29,924 bases of DNA from Cylindrobasidium torrendii FP15055 ss-10 (taxonomy: Eukaryota > Basidiomycota > Agaricomycetes > Agaricales > Physalacriaceae), in assembly GCA_000934385.1 (NCBI GenBank), contig KN880711.1, positions 1 through 29,924 on the forward strand, in the 5' to 3' direction. Numbering within the stretch: position 1 is the stretch's first letter; each line of letters begins with the position of its first letter. Made by a program: the position numbers and the translations under genes. Below, piece after piece: positions 1 through 8,605 of the stretch. The notes below the pieces were generated by a model. The model was not told where the DNA came from. It was given only the letters and a program-made list of their open reading frames with translations, and searched no databases.

Positions 1-519
1 TCTGCTAGCCGCCGTTGACGCTACGTTTCTGTATGTGTAGACAAATGTATGCAATATGGTACATATTTCGTCGTTCAAATACGATGCAAGCGGCGTATTC
101 CAGCGCTAATGAACTGGTTGCCCCTTGAGAGATAATTAGGAATTTCGCGAAAAAATGCGCCACACGACGAGCGCGATGTTTTGGTGAGCGGCCCGACGCG
201 TGATCGGTCCGCGGAGTGGAAAGCAAGAGGGCGGGGATCGTGGGATTGTGATGCGAAGATTGATGTGCGGCGGCATAGGGAGAAAGGATACCAGACACTT
301 TAAGGACCGTGGGAAAGCGGTCCTACTTGGGAAATGCTCCATTTTTGAAGGAAAATAAGTAAAAGTGTAAAAAAAATCCGGCCGCAGGCGCACATGGCAT
401 TTGCAACCGAATTTATGGAGCTCTGCCATGTTTTGGGCAAGGTTGTAGGCTTTGGAAACTGTAAACAACCTCAAGGAAACAACCTTTGATCCACCCTCAG
501 AAACTACAGCTAGGCCTGT
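1..519. other. No supported gene upstream of the transposase remnant
   Basis: I find no open frame with recognisable protein character on either strand. The reverse-strand frames crossing this stretch are low-complexity and continue antisense through the transposase. The missing N-terminal half of the Plavaka transposase should lie here if the element were whole, but no homologous reading is visible, so the element is truncated or replaced at about position 510. Confidence 0.5.
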
Positions 520-2450
520 GTGGACATGACCAGTGGCGACGGTATTGTCCGCCGTGTTCATCCTATCTTGGCCGCCTATGTGGCCGACTACCCAGAACAG
601 TGTCTTGTTACATGTAGCAAGTACGGTTCGTGCCCCAAGTGTCAGGCAGGACCACTGGACCTCGACGACGATGACCCTCACGCCCTGCGCACCCCCGACA
701 CCACCCTCGATACTATGCAAGCAGCTGCAGACTCTACTACCTCCATCACAGCATACATCGACTTCTGCGCAGATGCGTCCGTTAACGGCAACGTACCTAA
801 CCCTTTCTGGGAAAACCTCCCTTTCACGAACATCCACGTCTCTCAAACCCCAGACGTTCTCCATCAGCTATATCAAGGACTCATCAAATACCTCATCGCT
901 TGGTGCCAGAAGCTACTCACTGAGAAGGAGCTCGACCGTCGGATACGTCGCCTTCCACCTGCCTTTGGCCTTCGCCACTTCAAGAATGGCATTAGCGCAC
1001 TTTCCCAGATCAGTGGAACCGAGAGGAAAAACATGGCTAAGATTTTACTTGGCTGCGTTCATGATGTACTTCCTCGCGCTGCTGTGACTGCGTGCCGCGC
1101 CCTTCTAGACTTCGTCTACCTTGCACAATACCCTACACACGATGACACAACGTTGGGCTACATGGAGAGTGCTTTGGACTCATGGCGCCAGAACAAGCAT
1201 ATCTTCTTGGACCTCAATATCCGTGAAGACTTCCTTATCCCCAAGATACACTCCCTGACCCACTACGTCGACGGCATCCGCCTCTTTGGGACGACAAATA
1301 ACTTCAATACCGAGATGTTCAAAAGACTTCACATCGAATTTGCGAAGAACGGCTGGCGCGCGTCCAACCGGCGGGACGAGTTTCCTCAGATGACTGAGTG
1401 GGTAACGCGACAAGAAACGGTGCATGATTTCGAGCACTTTGTTGAGTGGGTGCCAAAGGAAATTGGTATGTACGCTTTCTGTTCTGTTGTACAACGACGC
1501 AGACCATTAATGCCACGCCCAGCTAGACGCAAGGCTCTCAAAGCTAAACGCAAGGCTCGCGCGCAAGCAGCTACTACACCCACCTCCGACCCCAACTCCT
1601 CTCATGCCGCAGATTCCACCTCCTCCCCAGCTGCAGACTCTACCTCTCACGCAATTATCCGCCATCCATCGAAGAAACCCTTCCAGCAAATCCTCCTCCC
1701 CAAACGCCCGAGCTACCCACGCAAAGCTCTGAGCGTACTTGCCCGTGAATATGGCATTCGCGACTTCCCCAAGCACCTGGCCGAATACATCTCCTTGATT
1801 GAACATGAACGCGCGCGACGCCCTACCCTTTACCGCAGCGACACTCTTCCCTTCCAACATCTCGACGTCTACTACTCATTCAAGCTAACCGCAGAGGGCT
1901 TACATGACCCTTTGGACGAAGAGCACGACTGGGTGAAGGCCAGCCCACTTAACGGTGGCCGATACGACACTGTGGTAGTTCTCAACGACGACGACGCCGA
2001 AGTCGTTGGCCTCCAAGGTGAAGCTTCTATTTCTGGTATATAGGTACGACTCTAACACTGTCCATAGGTACTCGTATTGGCCGCGTTCGTCTAATCTTCA
2101 CCATGCCCAAAACAGTGAAGATTATGTCCAACGACGTCCCTTTGCCTTCGTTTTGGCCCGTTGGATATCCTCTTGCCTACGTCCACTGGTACACACCACC
2201 CAAGCTCACTCAGCACCAGCGCGCTAGCCACAACATGCCGTCGGTGTCTGTGCAGCTAGACAAGCATGGGCGTCCTACCTGGTCGATTGTGCCACTCTAC
2301 AATGTACGCCAGAGTTGCATGCTTATACCGGACTTCTACAAGACTCCCACAGAGGTTTGGGATACCGATGAGTCGGTTTTAGATACATGTACATATTTTT
2401 ACGTTAACACTTGGTTGAGCTTATACACATATCAGACCGTTTACCTTTAA
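520..2450 (+). pseudogene. Plavaka-type DNA transposase, 5'-truncated
   Basis: This is the C-terminal two thirds of a transposase of the Plavaka family, a CACTA-like cut-and-paste group abundant in basidiomycetes. Family hallmarks, recognised from memory, are MTSGDG at the start, VRRVHPILAAYVADYPEQ, a CPKC knuckle, TPDVLHQLYQGLIKYL, PKIHSLTHYVDGI and the late segment REYGIRDFPKHLAEYI. The two exons 520-2017 and 2068-2450 are joined by a 50-nt intron (GTGAAG donor, CTAAC branch site, CATAG acceptor). The junction restores the conserved GTRIGRVRLIFTMP, and the protein ends with a FYVNTW segment typical of the family's C-terminus. The only open start is a GTG at 520; an in-frame TAG lies at 511-513 and homology stops there, so the first part of the catalytic domain is missing. 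The remaining 626 codons are open, which suggests a fairly recent loss. Terminal inverted repeats were not identified. Confidence 0.85.
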
Positions 2451-2631
2451 TACATAGTTTAGTACAGTAGCTAGTTTGATATTATTACTATTTTGGCACG
2501 TCTATATTGGATAGCAACAGAGACTGCAAATCTGGAGCAGTCAAGGGCGACAGAGGGCATGTTGGACGCAGTCCGCTATGTCAGGTAGTGTCTAAGGACG
2601 ACATTGTAACTCTTGTATCTTATCAACATCT
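2451..2631. other. AT-rich spacer after the transposase
   Basis: This short non-coding stretch lies between the transposase stop and the tRNA-like element. It probably includes the transposase 3' UTR or subterminal sequence. No terminal inverted repeat partner could be matched by eye. Confidence 0.4.
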
Positions 2632-2778
2632 GTGGACATATAGCTTAAGGGGCAATAGGCCTTGACTCAAAGTTAAGGTCGTGGGTTCAATTCCCAGTGT
2701 TCACATGATAGACGTGCGTTGTCAATTTTTATGCCAGGTTGTTGGTTCAATTCCTGGCCATGTACATGAAAAAAAAAA
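2632..2778 (+). mobile_element. tRNA-derived SINE-like element
   Basis: A 74-nt tRNA-like head (2632-2705) can be folded. The acceptor arm GTGGACA pairs with TGTTCAC over 7 bp (one G-T). The anticodon arm CTTGA/TTAAG has a 7-nt loop reading CAA at the anticodon position. The T-loop is TTCAATT, and the discriminator is A. The internal pol III boxes are good: A box TAGCTTAAGGGG and B box GGTTCAATTCC. The D-stem does not pair, and a CAA (Leu) tRNA should have a long variable arm but this one has 3 nt, so it is not a working tRNA. A diverged second copy of the 3' half (2737-2768) repeats the B box and ends at the same ACATG, followed by ten A residues (2769-2778). A tRNA head plus a body plus an A tail is SINE architecture. 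No clear target-site duplication was found, so a decayed tRNA pseudogene remains possible. Confidence 0.45.
2677..2768 (+). repeat. Direct duplication of the tRNA 3' half (B-box repeat)
   Basis: Positions 2677-2707 and 2737-2768 are imperfect direct repeats of 31 and 32 nt. Both carry an exact GGTTCAATTCC B box (2684-2694 and 2744-2754) and both end in ACATG. In the second copy GCCAGG/CCTGGC (2733-2738 and 2753-2758) forms a 6-bp stem around the B box, so the arm remains foldable although its bases differ from the first copy. Confidence 0.6.
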
Positions 2779-2823
2779 TTATATTTGGATATCACCCTTG
2801 GACAACTGGTGTCTCCTTCAGTT

Positions 2824-3037
2824 GACCATGGGTGCTGAGGTCATTGCTAGTGGGGGAATCTGACCTTGGTTGACCAGGCTGACCTGAGAGAACATGTTTG
2901 CCTGCGGTCACCAAAGTCACTTCAAGTCACTTGAGGTCATTCTGATCATCTCAGGTCATACCAGGTAGACTCAGGCAAGTGAGGTCACTCAGGTCACTCA
3001 GGTTTGGGGTCCCGTCCTCAGGTCAACTTGTGGTCAA
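2824..3037. repeat. Cluster of AGGTCA/TGACCT motifs
   Basis: Within about 200 bp there are six exact AGGTCA hexamers (starting at 2838, 2934, 2953, 2982, 2991 and 3020) and two exact TGACCT (2861 and 2880). There are also near matches such as TTGACCA and GGTCAAC. Those at 2982 and 2991 form a tandem 9-bp unit, CTCAGGTCA. The stretch has no convincing reading frame. Clustered short motifs of this sort occur in the subterminal regions of CACTA-like transposons, where the transposase binds, and the Plavaka remnant lies just upstream. They could equally be the body of the SINE-like element or a decayed minisatellite. Confidence 0.55.
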
Positions 3038-3328
3038 CTTTTACACTTGAGCATTTTCCTGATGAAGAGAGACGATCCACCGCCTCCATTGCCAAGCATG
3101 CACGTATGTCGAACGCCAAACGTGGAACGCAGGCAGTAAGTACCGTCGGCAGTCAAGACAGAGAGAAACTAAATTGTGTAGTCTATCTCATGTCTTTGTT
3201 GCTCCGTCCTCTCCTCCGCAGAAAGTAGAAAGGTTCTCTACTTTATGTCCGGGGTCTACAAAAAATAATGGCATAATTTTGAACTGCTGTTGCATACATT
3301 TGTTTGTGCGTATTTGCTAATTCCCAAG

Positions 3329-4634
3329 TCAGCCGCGAAGGCGTACACGCCCGCCCTTTTGCCCACGTTGATCACGTCCGCTCCCTCGACCGTGTTTGTT
3401 CCCTCGACCGTGTCCGCTACCTCGCCCGCCTCGAACAGGTTCATTCCTTGAATTTCTGATGCTGCGAAGCAAGAAACGCAGCAGGTCATTATCGAGTGCC
3501 TCTTGTTCCGGGTAATACTTTTTACTTGCGTTCGTATACTCGCTAAGCTCGTGCTCGGTGGGATGGAGAAGTAGGCCGTGCTGGCCGGTGGACCTTATGC
3601 CCATTGAATAGTCCACAAGGTCATAGATATTCACGTATACTCCTCGAACGAGCTGAAGTTGTATTTATTGCACGGGAAATTGAACGCAATAGCGACGAAC
3701 CTGTCTGCACAGTGCGAGCTTATCCGGCTTCTCTTCAACGCGCAGGACGTCGAGCAGGCTGTGCCACGAGGTGATGTTGTCCAAGTCCGAGCCGTAGGCG
3801 CTTGTGAATTGGGCCTTTACTGCCCTCCGAAGCTCCTCTCGCGCCTCATTTCGCTCATCTTTGCCGAAGCGATGCATACAGGCTTGAAACTGGCGCATAG
3901 TGTCCTTCCTGGGATTGTACGGCCATCCGCGAGCCGTAAAGAACACAGGGATGGGTTGGGACATGGGGACAGGCTCATCTCTTGGATGTATAATACGGCG
4001 AAGCAGAAAGCGGAGCAGGCCATTGTCGAGTGCCTCCTGTTCTGGGTAGTACTTCGATCTTGCGTTGGTATACTCGCTAAGCTCGCGCTCGGTGGCATGG
4101 AGAAGCAGGCCGTCTTCATGAGAAAGTATGTCCATCGAGTAGTCCACGAGGTCATAGATATTCACGTAGATTCCTCGAACGAGCTGAATGCGACCATTGT
4201 GTTCATCGCACGGGAAAGGGAGTGAAGTGATGACGAACCTGTCTGCACCGAGCGAGGTTATCTGGCTTCTCTTCGACGCGCAAGACGTCGAGCAAGTTGT
4301 GCCATGAGGTAATGTCGTTCATGTCCGCACCGTAGGCGCTTGTGAATTGGGCCTTTACCGCCCTTCGAAGCTCCTCTCGCGCCTCCTTTCGCCTATCTCT
4401 GTCGAAGACATGGGTGCGGTCTTGGAACTGGCGCATAGTGTCCTTTGTGGGATCGTAAGGCCAGCCACGAGCCGCGAAGAACGCGGGGATGGGTCGGGAC
4501 ATGGCTGTTGGTGTGAAAGGTTCTTGGGTTAGCACATCTAGATATATACCGGAGTCAATGTCGAACGTTGGACCCTCGAAAAAGGGCCTAACCGTATTGG
4601 AAGAGCAATCAAGTTTGTGGGGATGGTTTCTCAT
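3329..4634 (-). CDS. Tandem-duplicated uncharacterised fungal domain protein
   Basis: The function is unknown. Exons in transcript order are 4634-4239, 4183-3701 and 3652-3329 (400 aa). Introns are 55 and 48 nt, both with GTTCGT donors and TTCAG acceptors. The protein contains two consecutive copies of one unit: PIPxFFxARGWPYxPxKDTMRQFQ, then EAREELRRAVKAQFTSAYG, DITSWHxLLDVL, then (after an intron) LVRGxYVNIYDLVDYS, ELSEYTN and KYYPEQEALDNxLLRFLLR. Over the first 85 residues the copies match at 66 positions by hand count. The intron sits at the same codon in both, so the gene arose by internal duplication and the copies are fused in frame at DEPVPMSQPIP. The pattern resembles a family I recall as multi-copy and uncharacterised in agaricomycetes. 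The start at 4634 is a choice; ATG 4502 is an alternative. The C-terminal RGG-like tail may be out of frame. Confidence 0.6.
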
Positions 4635-4842
4635 CTTCAATTATACAAACGAAGCACTGGAAGGGTTGGATTTGGGTTCAATCGCACTCTGTCTCCGTGA
4701 GAAATGAAGTGCGATGCTGCTCGGACACGTTCAAGGGTGCGGATGAAATGACTAGAGACCGTAAAGCTTGATGGACATACCAAGACGTCTCTCGGTCATG
4801 CGCGTTGAGATACAGGTGAGAAAGACGTTCGAAATTCTGCAA

Positions 4843-5358
4843 TTAGATCACATCTAGATCAACATTTGGGTCTAGCGCTGGCATTCGTCCAGGATGCCGC
4901 CTCTCAAAGGGCTACTACTGCCTCCTGCCATGGGTCCGGTAGTCACCCAAAACAAGTCCGTCCTTCGACAAGACTTCTGCAACAGCTATGTCCGCGTCGG
5001 TAGGTAGCATGAGATTGAACTTATCCCACATCTCTGTCCGCCATCGACCGACACGCCGTACAAGGATGCATACACCTGTAGCAAACGTCTCGGGGCTGGT
5101 CTATGGATGGATGGAGTGAGCCACTACGGTATGAGTGTGCAGGTCACGCACCTTTGGGAAGTCCACAGTAGTCAAATGGCCCTGCTGAACAGGGAAGTTG
5201 GCGTCTTCGGAGCGTCGCGTCGCGCGTATGAAACTCCTCAGAGGAAAGGCTGGGACGCTCCACCATGTTTGGTAGATCTCAGCGAAAGCTTTCGGATGCT
5301 TCTCCGCCCATTGTTTAGCGGCCTCGACGGGAATTATTCAGCCAGCAATTTTGATCAT
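4843..5358 (-). pseudogene. Dead copy of the 19969-20493 gene
   Basis: Read on the minus strand, this stretch aligns along its whole length with the intact gene at 19969-20493. It includes the same intron position and near-identical intron sequence (GTGCGT donor, CATCCATAG acceptor). Disabling changes are a TGG to TGA change at codon 7, and a small deletion with loss of frame near the segment matching LGEWVTIPDP, which creates an early stop. Conserved pieces remain, for example AAKQWAEKHP, RRSEDANFPVQ and EMWDKFN. An in-frame 3-nt insertion adds one residue at RATRRSED. The opposite-strand frame of 85 codons here is only a shadow. The upstream 40 bp also match, so the duplicated block is slightly longer than the coding part. 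Confidence 0.7.
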
Positions 5359-5821
5359 CTGTGAACACTGAGAAACTGAGTGGGCGAAGAGTGCACGTAG
5401 GGCTCCGTCTAACCACAGGCTTCCGCGGCGAATTTGAACTGTCGTATTTTGCCTCGAGGTACATACATCGTATAACGAAGCGTACTGTCCGCGCTACAGA
5501 TGAGCTTGATAGTCTCGATGCTGGTGGTTACCACGTTACAGGCGGTGATCGGAGGATTCGGCACGAATTAGTACCTTCTGTCCCTCCACCATCATTTCAA
5601 GCATATTCTCCGGCGACGTTGTGTCCATTTTATCTAGCTTTCACATCCAACACGCTCTCTACCGTGCTTCGCTGCCCGCGCCCGATGCTGGTCGTCTGAT
5701 AGCGCGACATCCATCTATCTTGAACGACGACTAATAGCCAAATCATGTACGCGTTCCTGGCCTTTATAGCGTATTTTTTCTGACGGTTACGACATCTAGG
5801 GCGCCTGTCCCACCCCCGCAG
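5359..5821. other. Intergenic region upstream of the repeat-protein gene
   Basis: No supported gene. The first 40 bp continue the homology block shared with the 20-kb locus. The rest is presumably promoter for the gene starting at 5822. A 112-codon frame at 5361-5699 has no protein character and was not called. Confidence 0.45.
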
Positions 5822-8214
5822 ATGTCCTTGAAGGAGCGCATCGCAGCGCTGCAAGCCCGTAACGCGACAAACACATCCTCCAACGTCAGCCCCCAGCCCA
5901 GCTCTGGCGTCCTGCGCAACAAAATCGACGCTTTCGAAAAAGCAGGCTTTGTCCCAGTGCCGAAAGGATCGTTTGGTTCACCGACACCGAACCCGGAAAT
6001 CCAGACGGAGAGTCGACGTGGCGAACTTTACGGGAATCGGATTCCGAGCGGGAAGCACTTGGAGAAGCCGCTAGAAGAGCAGAAGACGGGCGGTAGTGTG
6101 GGTCTCACAGAGCAACGGACGGGAGGGAGTCCAGCGCCGATACGCGAGCAGAAGACTGGTGGAAGTCCAGCACCGCTGCGTGAACAGAAGACGGGCGGCA
6201 CGTTTGCACCGCTGCGCGACGATAGAACCACCGGTAGTCCCCTTCCCGTACGCGAACAGAAGACTGGCGGCAGCTTTGGACCTCTGCGCGAGCAGAAAAC
6301 TGGCGGCAGCTTCACACCAATACGCGAGCAGAAGACGGGTGGGAGTTTTGCAGCACTGGACTGGGCGCGTGCTCAGAGCCAGACGGAAGAGCCACCTGCG
6401 GTACGAGGAACTGGCAGACGATGGTCTCGTGTAGTGCGTCGTCCATCTTCGAGATTTTTTCTTTGTAGCTGATGTATGTTTAAGCTGGAGACCCCTCCCA
6501 GTCCCCCGACAAACTCCCCTCCACCTAATCCTCTGTCCCCTCAAGTGACCGGTGTGTCTTCATGGGTGCGTAACATGCCTCGTCTTGCGCAAACATGCTA
6601 ATCTCGATGTAGAACTCTTCGAACCCACCTTCGCGACGAGCCTCGCTGGCTTTATCACCTTCTTCCCCTCCCCCTACTCGCAAAGATCCCACCCCGCCGC
6701 CCGTGGAGTCACCTCTGTTCACAGCTCGTGCTCTCACGCAAGAGCCAGAGGCTGTTCAAACGCCGCCAACCCCCATATCCCGCGGCGACGGCAAATTCGC
6801 TTCCTCCCCTCCGCCTGCAGCAGCTCAGCCAATTGCAAAGGCGTCATACACTCTGCCCGACGACGTCGACGAGTTCGGGAAGATACCGTCACCTCCACCG
6901 ATACTACCCAAGGCATCAAGCTACAGTGTCCGCGTACATGGCAAGACAGAGCCCACTTTGGCCGCTCCTCGTTCCGTTTCGCTTCCGCGGCAGCGCATTT
7001 CGATGATGCAGGTCCAACCTGCCGAGGCTGACATTCCCGAGCTTTCTGTCGCCGACCTTGCCGATCTCATGCAAGGTGCAGCAATGCTCGAACAGCATCT
7101 CCTTACTGGGGAACTCCCCAGCGAGCATCCGACACCAGCTCCGTCTCCGGCGCCTGAACCCAAGGTTCCCGACATTCAAGAGGTGAGCAGAATGCCTCTC
7201 ATATTGTTCGTTGACTGATTCTTGTACAGCAAGAAGTCGAGCCGCTTTCGCGCGTCCCGAGCATTCCCAGCCAGAAACGCCATAAACGCGTCTTCCGAAT
7301 CCCAAGAATCCACAACGGCTCTCGCAGTCAGAGCGCTGACTCGGTTCGTACCTCCTCGGAAACCATGTCAGCCGCGCCGACCATCTTGCCCGTGCCTCCG
7401 TCGCCGATCCCGGAAGTCGACGTCCCACCCACGCCACCAGCCAAGGGTGGCAAATTCTATGGCACCCTCAAGAAGTCCGTCTCAAACGCCGGTAAACGAC
7501 TTTCGATATCGATGAGCATGAGCAGTTCGGACGACTCTGCACTTGTCGCTACCCCACCCGACAGCGGCTTCCTCGCCCATGGCGATGGCATGCGTACCCC
7601 GGACAATGAAGGCCTGCTTGCCTTCCCGACGACGTCGCCAACATCTGGCAAGAGCATCGGCCGTGCTGCAACGTTTGCTGGCCGGATGTGGAACAGGAGC
7701 AGGGAGCGCGTTGTGAGTATGATCAGTGTTGAGGAACAGGATGGTGCGTTCCGTCGTCGGTCACTGTTCTGACTGCATCCCTTTGTTATTGTAGCCTAAC
7801 AAGATTCCTTTCGCAGACCGCGTGTCCACGAAGAGCCGAAGCAAGAGCGTGCGTCTAGGGAAAAGCTCGAAGAAGGAGAAGTTGCCGGCGCCGCCCCCAT
7901 CCCTACCAAATGTGATCATCCCGCCGGATAGGTTGGATTCGCTTGACTGGGAGATCGAGCATGGGGAGGTCGATGATGGTGAGAGAGGTGGTGTGGATTC
8001 GAGAGGTCTTGCAAACGATGCGCTGACGACGCCTACGCGAACCAGGCAGTCCTTGAGCACAGTCGTGGGCTCGCCGAACACGCCTGCGAGCTTCATGACG
8101 GAGGGGTCGACGGAGATATGGGAAAAGTTCCCGGTTCCGCCAAGTGCGTATAACGACATCGAGAGGGAGGCGCTTGCTGCGAGAATGAGTGTGGAGAGTG
8201 CAAGGCGGGCTTGA
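5822..8214 (+). CDS. Disordered proline/serine-rich protein with 12-residue repeats
   Basis: The function is unknown. Five exons (5822-6433, 6485-6565, 6613-7182, 7230-7743 and 7817-8214) sum to 2175 nt, giving 724 aa with every phase consistent. Introns are 51, 47, 47 and 73 nt; the first has a CTGAT branch site 10 nt from its acceptor. The N-terminus MSLKERIAALQAR followed by LRNKIDAFEKAGFVPVPKGSFG-like sequence resembles uncharacterised agaricomycete proteins I recall. Residues 86-180 are eight 12-residue repeats around EQKTGGS(F/P)xPLR. The remainder is mostly Pro/Ser-rich with basic patches (KRHKRVFRIPR; FAGRMWNRSRERV; KSRSKSVRLGKSSKKEK) and ends in an acidic-to-neutral tail. No enzyme domain, membrane segment or signal peptide is seen. 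A scaffold or cytoskeleton-associated adaptor is possible but only a guess. Confidence 0.8.
6077..6361 (+). repeat. Coding minisatellite, eight 36-bp units
   Basis: Eight consecutive 36-bp units within the first exon encode EQKTGGSxxPLR-like 12-mers. Unit five is the most diverged (DDRTTGSPLPVR). The reading frame is preserved across all units and third-position changes are frequent, consistent with selection on the peptide rather than on DNA alone. The repeats also give antisense open frames that should be ignored. Confidence 0.85.
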
Positions 8215-8605
8215 GCTACCGCTGTAATGGAAGGAGGTATACGACCCCGCAAGACCTATACACAATGATTTAGTATACCTTCGTTTATTTCCCTTCTTGT
8301 TTTCTGCGTCCTGATATCTATGATCTACTTAGGATTCTTTATTTACACATAGTTCTTTCTAGCTAGTATCGAGTCGAGCATTGGGGCACGCCAATGGATT
8401 CGGATTCTTTCTTCTGATGTGTGTGATTGAGAGCGAACTAGCAGTCGCCGCACATGTGAAAAGAAAGGAGTTTTGTCGAAATGGTTTTTTTTTGTAACTG
8501 ACGGTCAGAGCTCCATATCGCAGGCTCGTTCGAGCCAAAAACAACAAAGGTACATATCAAATAAGACAATAATATTAAAGGGAAGTGATAGGTAGACTGG
8601 AACTA
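8215..8605. other. Convergent 3' intergenic region
   Basis: This is the spacer between the stop codons of the repeat protein (+) and the SGNH hydrolase (-). It is AT-rich with poly-T/poly-A runs near 8485 and 8570, as expected for two facing 3' UTRs. No gene was seen. Confidence 0.5.

Noticed and set aside
136..864. 242-codon minus-strand frame at the left end
   Set aside because: It runs antisense through the recognisable transposase and has no protein features of its own.
1466..1503. Possible small intron in the transposase (GTATGT to ACGCAG)
   Set aside because: It would be shorter than any convincing intron in the window, and the frame is open without removing it.
2632..2705. A functional tRNA-Leu (CAA)
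   Set aside because: The D-stem does not pair, the T-stem has a terminal mismatch and the long variable arm required of tRNA-Leu is absent.
5107..5364. 85-codon plus-strand frame, similar to a minus-strand frame at 19855-20217
   Set aside because: The similarity is real but comes from the opposite strand of the paralogous pair. The true frame shares a conserved splice junction; this one does not.
6028..6315. Minus-strand repetitive frame with VFCSR units
   Set aside because: It is the antisense shadow of the EQKTGGS coding minisatellite.
6077..6361. CRISPR-like array
   Set aside because: The 36-bp units are contiguous with no unique spacers, lie in an exon and encode a periodic peptide; the host is a eukaryote.
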